Assembly: GCF_001431415.1 (NCBI RefSeq)
Contig: NZ_LDJI01000006.1
Span: 62,001-126,000, forward strand
Direction: 5' to 3'
Origin: Stenotrophomonas humi
GTDB lineage: Bacteria; Pseudomonadota; Gammaproteobacteria; Xanthomonadales; Xanthomonadaceae
DNA length: 64,000 nucleotides
Shown: positions 27,407 to 35,809 of the stretch, piece after piece
Layout: every line of letters begins with the position of its first letter
Numbering within the stretch: the first letter of the stretch is position 1
Position numbers and translations under genes: made by a program
Notes under the pieces: generated by a model
Told to the model about the DNA's origin: nothing
Database searches by the model: none
What the model saw: the letters and a program-made list of their open reading frames with translations, nothing else

Positions 27407-27490
27407 AGCCAAAGAGCCAAAGAGCCAAAGAGCCAAAGAGCCAAAGAGCTAAAACAAAGAGCTAAGAGCTAAGAGCTAAGAGCTAAGAGC
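27407..27490. repeat. Short tandem repeats, 8-bp then 7-bp unit
   Basis: Five copies of AGCCAAAG from 27407 to 27446, an interrupting AGCTAAAACAAAG, then four copies of AGCTAAG from 27460 to 27487. They lie just past the adaptor gene stop on its strand, so they are transcribed but not translated. Confidence 0.85.
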
Positions 27491-27506
27491 AACAACAGTG
27501 AAGCGC

Positions 27507-28760
27507 TTACTTGTCGGCGCCCGCCAGCGTTACTTTGTCACCGTCCTTCAGTTCTTCCGGCGGATTGATCACTACCGTCTGCCCGGCGCTCAGGCCCGAC
27601 AACACCTGCTTGTCCTTGCCCAATGTGGCGCCGGTCTCCAGTGCCTGCAGCTGCACCTTGTCGTCGGCCTGCAGCACGAAGGCCGACGGCTTGCCGTCAC
27701 GCTGCACGATGGCCGTGGCGGGGATGCGCACGCCCTTCGGCGCCTCGGCCCCGACGGGGGCGGCCTTCTCCAGGAAGCTCACGCGCACGCCCATCTCCGG
27801 CACGATGCGCGGGTCCTTCACGCCCAGTGCGACACGCACTTTCACCGTGGCCTTGCCGCGGTCGGCGGTGGGGATGATCGCGATCACTTCGCCGGGAATC
27901 TTCCAGTCTGGATAGGCATTGAGTACGGTCTCCACCGCCATCTTCGGCTGCACGCGACCGATGAAGGCCTCGCCGACTTCCACTTCCACTTCCAGCGAAT
28001 CCATGTCGACGATGGTGCCGATGCCGGTACGGGTGAAGCCACCACCGGCCGACAGCGGCGACACGATCTCGCCCGGCTGCGCGGCCTTGGCGGTGACCAC
28101 GCCGGAGAACGGCGCACGCACGATGTTGTTGTCCACGCCCAGGTCGGCGATGGACAGTGCGTCCTGCGCCACCTTGGCGTTGTGCTGTGCGGTCAACAGC
28201 TGAGCACGCAGGCTGTCGCGTGCGGCCACGGCCTGGTCGTACTGCGAGCGTGAAACCAGTTGCTGGCCGACCAGTGACTGCAGGCGCGATGCCTCGGCCT
28301 CGGTCTGGCGCAGCTGCGCCTGCAGGCCGCCGATCTGGCTGCGTGCGGCGTCCAGTTGTGCGGCGTTGAGGCTGCGCTGTGCGTTGGCGTCGATCGGGTC
28401 CAGCGTGGCCATTACCTGGCCTTCTTCCACGCGCATGCCTTCCTCGATCATCACCTCGCGCACCTTGCCGGTGATCTTGGCCGACACCGTGGCCATGCGC
28501 CTTGCGACCACGTAACCACTGGCATCCAGCACCGCGGTGCTGCCACCGCCGGCCTGGGCCATGGCCACGACCGGTGCGGTTTCCACGGTGATGGTTGGCT
28601 TGCGGCTGACCAGCGCGCCGATGACCAGCGCCAGCAGCAGTGCCAGTACCAGCCCGATCACCACCCACAACCAGCGGCGTGAAGAGGACGGACCGCGCGG
28701 CGGCGGTGCGGCCGAGCGGTCGATGCGGAGTTCCTTCAGCAGTTCAGCAGATGCATTCAT
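27507..28760 (-). CDS. HlyD/MacA-like periplasmic adaptor of the ABC exporter
   Basis: 417 aa. A cytosolic N-terminal tail with an AAPPPRGPSSS stretch, one TM at about 31-52 (WLWVVIGLVLALLLALVIGA), a biotinyl-lipoyl half-motif (VSAKITGKVREVMIEEGMRV), an alpha-helical hairpin at about 125-210 (ARSQIGGLQAQLRQTEAEAS), the second lipoyl half (IVRAPFSGVVTAKAAQPGEI) and a beta-barrel/membrane-proximal domain. It links the inner-membrane ABC part to an outer-membrane channel (not in this window). Same strand as the ATPase and permeases downstream, separated by the repeat block. Confidence 0.88.
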   Translation of the reverse strand: MNASAELLKELRIDRSAAPPPRGPSSSRRWLWVVIGLVLALLLALVIGALVSRKPTITVETAPVVAMAQAGGGSTAVLDASGYVVARRMATVSAKITGKVREVMIEEGMRVEEGQVMATLDPIDANAQRSLNAAQLDAARSQIGGLQAQLRQTEAEASRLQSLVGQQLVSRSQYDQAVAARDSLRAQLLTAQHNAKVAQDALSIADLGVDNNIVRAPFSGVVTAKAAQPGEIVSPLSAGGGFTRTGIGTIVDMDSLEVEVEVGEAFIGRVQPKMAVETVLNAYPDWKIPGEVIAIIPTADRGKATVKVRVALGVKDPRIVPEMGVRVSFLEKAAPVGAEAPKGVRIPATAIVQRDGKPSAFVLQADDKVQLQALETGATLGKDKQVLSGLSAGQTVVINPPEELKDGDKVTLAGADK

Positions 28761-28965
28761 GTGGGAAAGGACGGCGCAAGAGGGGAAATGTGACCGAAAG
28801 GTACCGCAAACCCGTGTTCCAGGTGGTCTGCAACGGAACGGATGATAGGCATGCCGTGCGCGGGAAGCAGGTGACGGTTGTCACCCGCTTCGCCTGACCG
28901 CCGTGACTGTCGGCTACCTGGCCGCTGCTCTACCTTGACGCCATTCCCCGCGGGAGGTGACGACG

Positions 28966-29871
28966 ATGGTGCAGGGCAATGAAGTACTGGCCAGCCTGCG
29001 TGGCGTATACAAGCGCTATGGCACGCTCACCGCGCTCGATGGCGTGGATATGGATCTGCATGCTGGCCAGGTGTTGGCATTGCTTGGCCCCAACGGGGCC
29101 GGCAAGACCACGGCCATCGGCCTGCTGCTGGGCCTGCTGCGCGCCGATGCCGGCCAGGTGAGGCTGTTCGGCAATGATCCGCAGCAACTGCCCGCGCGGC
29201 GTGGCATCGGGGTGATGCTGCAGGACGCACAGCTGCCGGAGACACTCACCGTGCAGGAATTGCTGCGGCTGATCGCCAGTTACTATCCGACGCCGCGCGC
29301 GCTGGCCGAAACCGCGGCGCTGGCCGGCGTTGAGGACCTGCTGCGGCGCCCCTACGGAAAGCTCTCCGGTGGCCAGCAGCGGCGGGTGCAGTTCGCCATC
29401 GCCATCTGTGGCCGCCCACGCTTGCTGTTCCTTGATGAGCCGACCGTCGGGCTCGACCTGGCTGCGCGCCGGCGCTTGTGGACCAGCGTGCGCACGCTGG
29501 TGGGCGAAGGCTGTGCTGTCGTACTGACTACCCATTACCTGGAAGAGGCCGAACAGCTGGCCGATCGCATCTGCGTGATGCTGCGTGGCCGGATCGTCAG
29601 CGATGGCAGCGTCGATGCCCTGCGTGCACGGGTGCTGGTCCGTGCGGTGCGCTGCCAGTCGCAGTTGGATGTGATGCAGGTCGAACGTTGGCCGGGCGTA
29701 CGCCAGGCGCTGCGCGAAGGTGCGCATCTGCACCTGGCCTGTGACCAGGTGGAAGCGGTGGTGCGACGGCTGCTGGAAGCCGACCCCGCGCTGTCGGCGC
29801 TGGAGGTCAAACCAGCCGGCCTGGAAGAAGCGTTCTGTGATCTCACCAATCCACAACAGCAGGCTGCCTGA
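28966..29871 (+). CDS. ABC-2 exporter ATP-binding protein
   Basis: 301 aa. Walker A GPNGAGKTT, Q-loop VMLQDAQLPETL, signature LSGGQQRRVQFAIA, Walker B LLFLDEPTVGLD, H-loop TTHYLEEAEQLADR, then the C-terminal regulatory domain usual in ABC-2 (CcmA/NodI-like) ATPases. ATG 28966 is 8 bases after GGGAGG; an in-frame GTG at 28957 overlaps that signal and is less likely. It overlaps the permease gene by one base (TGATG). Confidence 0.9.
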   Translation: MVQGNEVLASLRGVYKRYGTLTALDGVDMDLHAGQVLALLGPNGAGKTTAIGLLLGLLRADAGQVRLFGNDPQQLPARRGIGVMLQDAQLPETLTVQELLRLIASYYPTPRALAETAALAGVEDLLRRPYGKLSGGQQRRVQFAIAICGRPRLLFLDEPTVGLDLAARRRLWTSVRTLVGEGCAVVLTTHYLEEAEQLADRICVMLRGRIVSDGSVDALRARVLVRAVRCQSQLDVMQVERWPGVRQALREGAHLHLACDQVEAVVRRLLEADPALSALEVKPAGLEEAFCDLTNPQQQAA

Positions 29872-30665
29872 TGAACATTTCGACTCCGCTTCTGGATGGT
29901 GCCCGCGCCGCCACACGCATGCCGGGCCTGCGCCTGTTGGGCGCCTACGCGCAGGAAGCGCGTGCCGAATGCCTGCGCTATCTGCGCAGCCCGGGTTTCG
30001 TGCTGCCCACGATGCTGTTCCCCGCCACCTTCTATCTGATGTTCGCGGTGATGCTGGGCATGGGCAATTCGGTCGATGCGCCGCGCTTTCTGCTCGGTAC
30101 CTATTCCACGTTCGGGGTGATGGGGCCGGGCCTGTTTGGCTTCGGCGTGTCGCTGGCACTTGAGCGTGGCAACGGCCTGCTCACGCTCAAGCGTGCATTG
30201 CCGATGCCTCCTGCGGCGTACCTGCTGGGGAAGATGGTGATGGCGATGCTGATGGCATTGATGATCGTCGTGCTGTTGCAGAGCCTGGCGGTGATGGTTG
30301 CCGGTGTGCAGCTGACGCCGCTGCAGATGCTGCGCCTGACCACAACCTGCGTGCTGGGGGCATTGCCGTTCAGCGCGCTCGGCCTGCTGCTGGGGACGCT
30401 GGTCAAGGGCGATGCCGCGCCGGCGCTGGTGAACCTGGTGTATCTGCCGATGGCGTTGCTGTCGGGGTTGTGGTTCCCGCTTTCGGTGCTGCCGCCGCTG
30501 CTACGCAACCTTGCACCGGTCTGGCCCAGCCATCACCTGAACATGCTCGCGCAATCGGCCGTTGGTTTTGACACCAGCAGTCCCTGGCCGCACGTGCTGT
30601 GGCTGGCCGCATTCACCGGGGTGACCGTCGCATTGGCCGGCTGGCGCCTGCGCCGCTTTGGCTGA
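29871..30665 (+). CDS. ABC-2 type exporter permease
   Basis: 264 aa with six hydrophobic segments. YLRSPGFVLPTMLFPATFYLMF is the typical first TM region of ABC-2 proteins, and NLVYLPMALLSGLWFPLSVLPP with PVWPSHHLNMLAQ is the conserved ABC-2 C-terminal signature. Forms a dimer exporting a drug, lipid or polysaccharide; substrate unknown. Translation is coupled to the ATPase. The sensor kinase gene follows 39 bases later, suggesting the four genes form one operon. Confidence 0.88.
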   Translation: MNISTPLLDGARAATRMPGLRLLGAYAQEARAECLRYLRSPGFVLPTMLFPATFYLMFAVMLGMGNSVDAPRFLLGTYSTFGVMGPGLFGFGVSLALERGNGLLTLKRALPMPPAAYLLGKMVMAMLMALMIVVLLQSLAVMVAGVQLTPLQMLRLTTTCVLGALPFSALGLLLGTLVKGDAAPALVNLVYLPMALLSGLWFPLSVLPPLLRNLAPVWPSHHLNMLAQSAVGFDTSSPWPHVLWLAAFTGVTVALAGWRLRRFG

Positions 30666-30704
30666 TGGCATCATGGGCCGCACTGGAACAGGAGTTCTCC
30701 ACTG

Positions 30705-31904
30705 ATGTCGCGCCATCTTCCCGCCTGGCTGAAACCGGCACCGGATTCGGTGGTCGCCGACAACATCAAGCTCGGCAAGTGGCCGTGGCTGGATGCCATC
30801 CATCTGCTGTGGACGGTGTGGGTGTTCATCACGCCGATGTTCGCCGGTGGCTACACCCTGCGCTGGATGTGGATAACGCTGCTCTCGTACCCGGTGTTCG
30901 TGTTGCTGTATGCGCTGACGCTGCTGTCCTCACGGCGCAATGTGTCCATCTACGCCGTCGGCATGGTGGTATTGGGGATATCGCTGCTCAGCGTTTATCC
31001 CTCGGCGTTCAGTTACTTCGTCTTCGGCTGCGTGGCACTGCGCATCAATCGCTGCATCTCCACGGTGCGTTATCTGTGCGAGCTGGCGGCATTGAACACG
31101 GTGTTCGTGGTGCAGGCAGTGTGGGTGGGCTATCCATGGCAGGCCATCGCCTGGGTGCCGGTGTTGTCGACCATCATCGGCCTGATCGTCAGCGGCGAGC
31201 GCGCCGGCCAGGAGAAGGATGCAGCGCTGCGCCTGTCGCACGAGGAAGTGCGGCGCCTGGCCGCGTCGGCCGAGCGCGAACGCATCGGCCGTGACCTGCA
31301 TGATCTGCTCGGCCACACGCTCTCGCTGATCACGCTGAAGCTGGAGCTGTCACGCAAGCTGTTCGACCGCGATGCGGAGCGGTCACGCAACGAGCTGGCC
31401 GAGGCCGAACAGATTGCCCGTGACGCGCTGGCACAGGTGCGCAGCGCGGTCACCGGCTTCCGCGCCGCCGACCTGGCTGCCGAGTTGGCCTCGGCGCATC
31501 TGCTGCTGGAATCCTCGCGCGTGCACCTGCGTTACGGCGTGCCGCCGCCGATGCCGGCGTGGATCGAGTCCGGGCTGGCGATGATCCTGCGCGAGGCGGT
31601 CACCAACATCGCGCGTCATGCACAGGCCAGCGAGGCGATGATCGGTATTCACTGCGATGCAAGCGCGGTAATGCTGGAAGTGGCGGACGACGGCCGTGGT
31701 GGGGTGGCGGTCAACGGAAACGGGCTGGCCGGCATGCGCGAACGGGTGGATGCGCTGGGCGGCACCCTGGAGATCGATTCCCCGCGCGAGCGCGGTACGC
31801 GGCTGAAAGTGCGCATCCCGATCAACGCCACGACGACGGCACCCACCGAATGGTTGGCCGCAGCGATGCAGGACAGCATCGCGCCACGCGAGGCACGCGC
31901 ATGA
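30705..31904 (+). CDS. DesK-like sensor histidine kinase
   Basis: 399 aa. About five TMs in residues 25-165 without a large periplasmic loop, then the HisKA_3 dimerisation helix ERERIGRDLHDLLGHTLSLI with the phospho-accepting His of DLHDLLGH, and a HATPase domain (REAVTNIARHAQAS N-box, VADDGRGG, GNGLAGMRERVDALGG). DesK senses membrane fluidity in Bacillus and its operon contains an ABC-2 exporter, as here. A membrane-state or exporter-substrate signal is inference. Overlaps the regulator gene (ATGA). Confidence 0.9.
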   Translation: MSRHLPAWLKPAPDSVVADNIKLGKWPWLDAIHLLWTVWVFITPMFAGGYTLRWMWITLLSYPVFVLLYALTLLSSRRNVSIYAVGMVVLGISLLSVYPSAFSYFVFGCVALRINRCISTVRYLCELAALNTVFVVQAVWVGYPWQAIAWVPVLSTIIGLIVSGERAGQEKDAALRLSHEEVRRLAASAERERIGRDLHDLLGHTLSLITLKLELSRKLFDRDAERSRNELAEAEQIARDALAQVRSAVTGFRAADLAAELASAHLLLESSRVHLRYGVPPPMPAWIESGLAMILREAVTNIARHAQASEAMIGIHCDASAVMLEVADDGRGGVAVNGNGLAGMRERVDALGGTLEIDSPRERGTRLKVRIPINATTTAPTEWLAAAMQDSIAPREARA

Positions 31905-32503
31905 TCCGCATCCTGCTGGCCGAAGATCAGGCGATGGTGCGCGGTGCGCTGTCGGCCCTGCTCAATCTGGAAACCGATCTGGAAGTGGTCGGCGCGGCCG
32001 CCGATGGCGAAGTGGCATGGCGCGAGCTGCAACGCCTGAAACCCGACGTGCTGGTCACCGATATCGAAATGCCGAACCTCACCGGCCTGGAACTGGCCCA
32101 GCGCGTGCAGCGCCACCAGTTGCCGGTGAAGGTGGTGATCGTGACCACCTTCGCCCGCAGCGGTTTCCTGAGGCGTGCGCTGGATGCCGGCGTGCAGGGT
32201 TATCTGCTCAAGGACTCACCGGCCGAAAAGCTCGCTGAAGCACTGCGTCAGGTGCAGCGCGGCGGCCGTGCGATCGACCCGCAGCTGGCGATCGAAGCAT
32301 GGTCCGAAGCCGATCCGCTCAACGACCGCGAGCGCCAGGTGCTGCGGCTGGCCGGCGAAGGCCGCTCGGCCAACGAGATTGCCGAGCAGCTCGGTCTGTC
32401 GCACGGCACCGTACGCAACTACCTGTCCGAATGCATCGGCAAGCTGGGCGTGGTCAACCGCATCGAGGCGTACCGGCTGGCGCGCCAGAAAGGCTGGCTG
32501 TAA
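31901..32503 (+). CDS. DesR/NarL-family response regulator
   Basis: 200 aa. Receiver domain with phospho-acceptor Asp54 (VTDIEMPN), acidic pair EDQ at 8-9, Lys in LLKDSPAE; LuxR-type helix-turn-helix at about 135-195 (LNDRERQVLRLAGEGRSANE, SHGTVRNYLSECIGKLGVVN). It should be phosphorylated by the overlapping kinase and regulate the exporter operon. ATG 31901 overlaps the kinase stop by 4 bases. Confidence 0.93.
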   Translation: MIRILLAEDQAMVRGALSALLNLETDLEVVGAAADGEVAWRELQRLKPDVLVTDIEMPNLTGLELAQRVQRHQLPVKVVIVTTFARSGFLRRALDAGVQGYLLKDSPAEKLAEALRQVQRGGRAIDPQLAIEAWSEADPLNDRERQVLRLAGEGRSANEIAEQLGLSHGTVRNYLSECIGKLGVVNRIEAYRLARQKGWL

Positions 32504-32516
32504 GCGAACAACCGGT

Positions 32517-32561
32517 GTGCCGAGCCATGCGCGGCACCGCCAGTAGGGCCTCAGCGGAGCA
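32517..32561. repeat. SMAG-like REP pair between convergent genes
   Basis: First unit GTGCCG (32517-32522) / CGGCAC (32532-32537); second unit AGCGGAG (32543-32549), loop CATGA, CTCCGCT (32555-32561). A GTAG tetramer lies at 32533-32536 region and the second unit is bordered by CTCTACC. The paired layout is as expected for Stenotrophomonas REP dimers, and may act as a terminator for both genes. Confidence 0.5.
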
Positions 32562-32582
32562 TGACTCCGCTCTCTACCGGCT

Positions 32583-33134
32583 TTAGCGGGCGTCGTCGTA
32601 TTTCGGTCCCTTTGCCATCGCCTGGAACACGCCATCGCGGCGTACCCACAGGTGGAACAGCGCCGCCGACAGATGCCCGATCACGGTGGCGAACAACAGG
32701 TAGGCCAGCAGGCTGTGCGCGTTGCGCAGCGTGGCGTACAGCGCCGGATCGTGCGGCGCGATCGGCGGCAGGTTCAGGCCCGACCACATCACGATCGGGT
32801 AGCCGCCCGCCGACAGCATCGACCAGCCGATCAACGGCATCGCCAGCATCAACCCGTACAACAGCCAATGCGAGGCATGCGCGGCGGCGGCCTGCCACGC
32901 CGGCACGTCTGCCGGCAGCGGCGGCGGCCGGTGGCGCAGGCGGTTGTACAGGCGCACCAGCACCAGCAGCAGGATCGCGATGCCGAGCGGGCGGTGCAGG
33001 TCGATCAGCACCGGACGCCAATGCAGCGAGGCGACCATGCTCACGCCGACGAACAACATGGTCAGGATCATCGCCGCCATCAGCCAGTGCAGGACGCGGG
33101 CGGTGAGATTGAAGTGGCCTGCATCGCGGCTCAT
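32583..33134 (-). CDS. Cytochrome b561 family protein
   Basis: 183 aa, four TM helices with the heme-ligand His residues of the b561 family visible (ARVLHWLMAAM, LIDLHRPLGI, HASHWLLYGL, NAHSLLAYLL). Inner-membrane electron carrier, probably passing quinol electrons to a periplasmic partner. Its start overlaps the stop of the catalase-like gene (ATGA), so they are coupled and the partner is likely that peroxidase. Confidence 0.88.
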   Translation of the reverse strand: MSRDAGHFNLTARVLHWLMAAMILTMLFVGVSMVASLHWRPVLIDLHRPLGIAILLLVLVRLYNRLRHRPPPLPADVPAWQAAAAHASHWLLYGLMLAMPLIGWSMLSAGGYPIVMWSGLNLPPIAPHDPALYATLRNAHSLLAYLLFATVIGHLSAALFHLWVRRDGVFQAMAKGPKYDDAR

Positions 33135-34237
33135 CGTGCACCTTCCTTGCCGGTGGCGTCGGCTGCCTTGCCGCTGGCGATCTCGCGCTCGCGGCGGTTG
33201 AATGACTGCGAATACACCGCTGAGCGCGCGGCCAGGATCGGGTCGTTCGAGCCCTTGATGCCACGGGGCAGGATCAACGGGTCGTAGTTGACGTCGCGGC
33301 AGGCGCCGTCGGCCTGCGCCTGCATCGAGGTCAGGCTGAGCGTGCCGACCTTGATCTGACGGCGCTGCTCGGGCCACACCTGCGAGGGGTCGTCGACCGG
33401 GTCGCCGGCTTCGGCCAGGGTCACCCACATGTCCCAGCGCACCGGGCCCTGCGCCAGCCGTTGCTGGAATTCGTCGGCCAGGTAATCCAGCCCGGCCTGT
33501 GCGCGTTGTTCCGGTGTCATCTCCACGAACGGCGCCTGCGGGCGCATGCTCCAGCGCACGAAGCGCTCGCTGCCGTCGGCGGCAATGAAGCGGAAGCTGT
33601 TGATCCCGTTGTAGTCGGTATTGGCCCAGCTGTTTGACCACGGCGCGGTCTTGGCCCACTGCCCGAACGCACGCGCCGACGGATATTTCGCCTGCACCGC
33701 GGCCATCTTCGCCGGATCCGGTTTGCCGGTGGCGGGGTCGGGGATGCCGGCGCGGGTCTGTTCGAGGAAGGCCTCGGTGGTGGGCACGGCGAAGAACGGG
33801 AAGCTGTTCATCGCGGTGCGCCACTCCTGCCCGTCATCGCTGATCAGCTGCAACGCCATGCTGCGTACGCGCGCATTGGCATCGGCGCCGTGCGGGTCGC
33901 CACCACCGATCGACAGGCGGCCCATTACCGGCACCTGCGGTTGCTGGAACACGCGCGCCGAACTCAGCGCCGCACCCTCCGGCGTACCCTGGAAGCTGCC
34001 ACTAACGCACACGCCCTTGCTATGGGCACGACGGAAGCCGGGATGCGCCGCGCCGGTGGCTTCGATGCTGTCGGTGAAGGTCTGGGCGGTGGCACGGTCG
34101 CGACCGATCCAACCGGCCAGCCAGGCGAAGGCCAGCACCAGCAGGCCGGCGATCGATGCGATCAGCGTGATCCATAACAGCGGCGAACGGGCGGCGCGTG
34201 GTTCCTGGCCGGAGCGGGTATGGCCGAAAAGCGACAT
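33131..34237 (-). CDS. Membrane-anchored catalase-family peroxidase (SrpA-like)
   Basis: 368 aa. An N-terminal TM anchor at about 20-45 (LLWITLIASIAGLLVLAFAW), then a shortened heme-catalase core: distal His72 in FRRAHSKGVCVSGSF, FFAVPTTEAF, and the proximal Tyr region ARSAVYSQSFNRRE near the C-terminus. This group is smaller than true catalases (about 480 aa) and acts as a peroxidase. Facing the periplasm with cytochrome b561 as electron source, it would reduce peroxide; the coupling is inferred from overlap. Confidence 0.88.
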   Translation of the reverse strand: MSLFGHTRSGQEPRAARSPLLWITLIASIAGLLVLAFAWLAGWIGRDRATAQTFTDSIEATGAAHPGFRRAHSKGVCVSGSFQGTPEGAALSSARVFQQPQVPVMGRLSIGGGDPHGADANARVRSMALQLISDDGQEWRTAMNSFPFFAVPTTEAFLEQTRAGIPDPATGKPDPAKMAAVQAKYPSARAFGQWAKTAPWSNSWANTDYNGINSFRFIAADGSERFVRWSMRPQAPFVEMTPEQRAQAGLDYLADEFQQRLAQGPVRWDMWVTLAEAGDPVDDPSQVWPEQRRQIKVGTLSLTSMQAQADGACRDVNYDPLILPRGIKGSNDPILAARSAVYSQSFNRREREIASGKAADATGKEGAR

Positions 34238-34344
34238 GACGGGATTCCTGCCTTCACGATGCGTGTGGGTGGGCGACGCAGGGATGCTGTCAGAAAAGCT
34301 GTCAGCCCGATATTCACTTTTTCGACAACATTTGCCGAAACGAC

Positions 34345-34401
34345 AGATCCCCGCCGGAGCGGGGATCTATGGGTTCAACCGGAGGCCGGGTAATGCCCGG
34401 C
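34345..34401 (-). terminator. Two hairpins downstream of the aminopeptidase gene
   Basis: AGATCCCCGC (34345-34354) / GCGGGGATCT (34359-34368), loop CGGA, and GCCGGG (34385-34390) / CCCGGC (34396-34401). They lie 7-60 bases past the minus-strand stop at 34408. No strong T-run, but the stacked stems make a 3' end here likely. Confidence 0.55.
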
Positions 34402-34407
34402 TCCAGA

Positions 34408-35784
34408 TCAGGCGTAGCGCGCCTTCAACATCGCCCACGCCGAGCGCAGCGCCAGGGCTTCGCCACCGGCCGGACGGCCCGGACGCTCGCCATCGTTCCA
34501 GGCATACACGTCCAGATGTGCCCACACCTGGCCTTCATTGATGAAGCGTTCCAGGTACAACGCGGCGGTGACCGAGCCGGCCATGCGCGAGCCGGAGTTG
34601 GCCAGGTCGGCAATGCCGCTGTTGAGGTAGCGCAGGTACGGACGCCACAGCGGCATGCGCCACAGCGGATCGCGGGTGGCATCGCCGGCCTGCAGCCACT
34701 GGTTGGCCAGCTCGTCATTGTTGGAGAACAGCGCTGGCAGGTCCGGGCCCAGCGCGATGCGGGCGGCACCGGTGAGCGTGGCGAAATCGATGATCGTTTC
34801 CGGCTGCTGTTCGCTGGCGTAGGTCAGCGCATCGCACAGGATCAGACGACCCTCGGCGTCGGTGTTGTCGATCTCCACCGTGATGCCCTTGCGCGTGGTG
34901 ATCACTTCGCCCGGACGGAACGCATCGGGACCGACTGCGTTTTCCACCGCCGGCACGATCAGGGTCAGGCGTACCGGCAGCTGCTGTGCCATCACCAGCC
35001 CGGCCAGCGCCAGCGCGTGCGCGGCACCGCCCATGTCCTTCTTCATGTTGCGCATGCCGTCGGCCGGCTTCAGGTCCAGGCCGCCGGTATCGAAGCACAC
35101 GCCCTTGCCGACCAGGGCCAGATGCGGTGCGTCTTCCTTGCCCCAGCGCAGCACGATCAGGCGCGGCGCACGGTGCGAGGCGCGGCCTACCGCGTGGATG
35201 GTGGGGAAGTTCAGTTCCAGCAGCTCGTCGCCGGCAATGACTTCCAGCGCGCCGCCGTGGGCGTTGACCAGCTCGCGTGCGGCATCTTCCAGCTGCTGCG
35301 GGCCCATGTCTTCGGTCGGCGTGTTCACCCAGTCGCGCACGCGCAGACAGGCGGTGACCACGTCGAGCACTTCCTGCGACGGGCTGGCCAACAACTGCGC
35401 CGGTGCGCGCAGCGGTTTGCGGTAACGGGCGAAGCGGTAGCTGCCCAGGCCCCAGCCCAGCTGCAGGTTGGTGGCGCTGATCGGATCCAGCGGGTTGGCG
35501 ACCTTCCAGGTGGTGCCGGCCGGCAGCGCGAACGGCGCATGCGCGTAGGCGTAGGCATCGGCGTGGTCGCCCACACCCAGCACCGCGCCGGCAATGCCGT
35601 CGGCACCCGGCAGCAGTGCTACCGAGGTATGGGTTGCGGTGAACTGCTGCGCGGCCAACCAGGCCTGTACGGCGGCCGGCTGCTGTGCGTTCCACGCGGC
35701 AAAGCCGTCGCGGTCCAGTACGTACAGCGGCAGGGTGTTGTTGGCGTCGGAGGTGAAACCGTTGAGGGGCGTCATGATCTGCAT
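34408..35784 (-). CDS. M17 family leucyl aminopeptidase
   Basis: 458 aa from ATG 35784 (an ATG three codons later is an alternative; no strong ribosome site for either). The C-terminal catalytic domain shows the M17 metal sites: VGKGVCFDTGGLDLKP (Lys, Asp), MKKDMGGA (Lys/Asp), and the signature NTDAEGRLILCDAL (Asp, Glu, Arg), plus DFATLTGAARIALG. Releases N-terminal residues from peptides in the cytosol with two zinc or manganese ions. 25 bases after the HAD gene, so cotranscribed. Confidence 0.92.
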   Translation of the reverse strand: MQIMTPLNGFTSDANNTLPLYVLDRDGFAAWNAQQPAAVQAWLAAQQFTATHTSVALLPGADGIAGAVLGVGDHADAYAYAHAPFALPAGTTWKVANPLDPISATNLQLGWGLGSYRFARYRKPLRAPAQLLASPSQEVLDVVTACLRVRDWVNTPTEDMGPQQLEDAARELVNAHGGALEVIAGDELLELNFPTIHAVGRASHRAPRLIVLRWGKEDAPHLALVGKGVCFDTGGLDLKPADGMRNMKKDMGGAAHALALAGLVMAQQLPVRLTLIVPAVENAVGPDAFRPGEVITTRKGITVEIDNTDAEGRLILCDALTYASEQQPETIIDFATLTGAARIALGPDLPALFSNNDELANQWLQAGDATRDPLWRMPLWRPYLRYLNSGIADLANSGSRMAGSVTAALYLERFINEGQVWAHLDVYAWNDGERPGRPAGGEALALRSAWAMLKARYA

Positions 35785-35809
35785 CTCGTATCTGAAGGTG
35801 GCCGTTGGT

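Larger units (their letters stand above)
26701..27506. other. 806-bp non-coding insertion inside the exporter operon
   Basis: Between the adaptor stop and the ATPase start there is no gene. In order from the left: palindrome 26772-26798, a TTGC(A/C/T)G-rich run at about 26815-26858, the large inverted repeat 26860-27371, and short tandem repeats 27407-27490. Short open frames inside the inverted repeat are by-products of its hairpins. Confidence 0.75.

Noticed and set aside
26752..27407. Several open frames of 60-390 codons over the inverted repeat
   Set aside because: They arise on both strands from the same hairpin DNA, and the left and right arms give the same peptides (such as TFLCLCKE), as expected from a repeat rather than genes.
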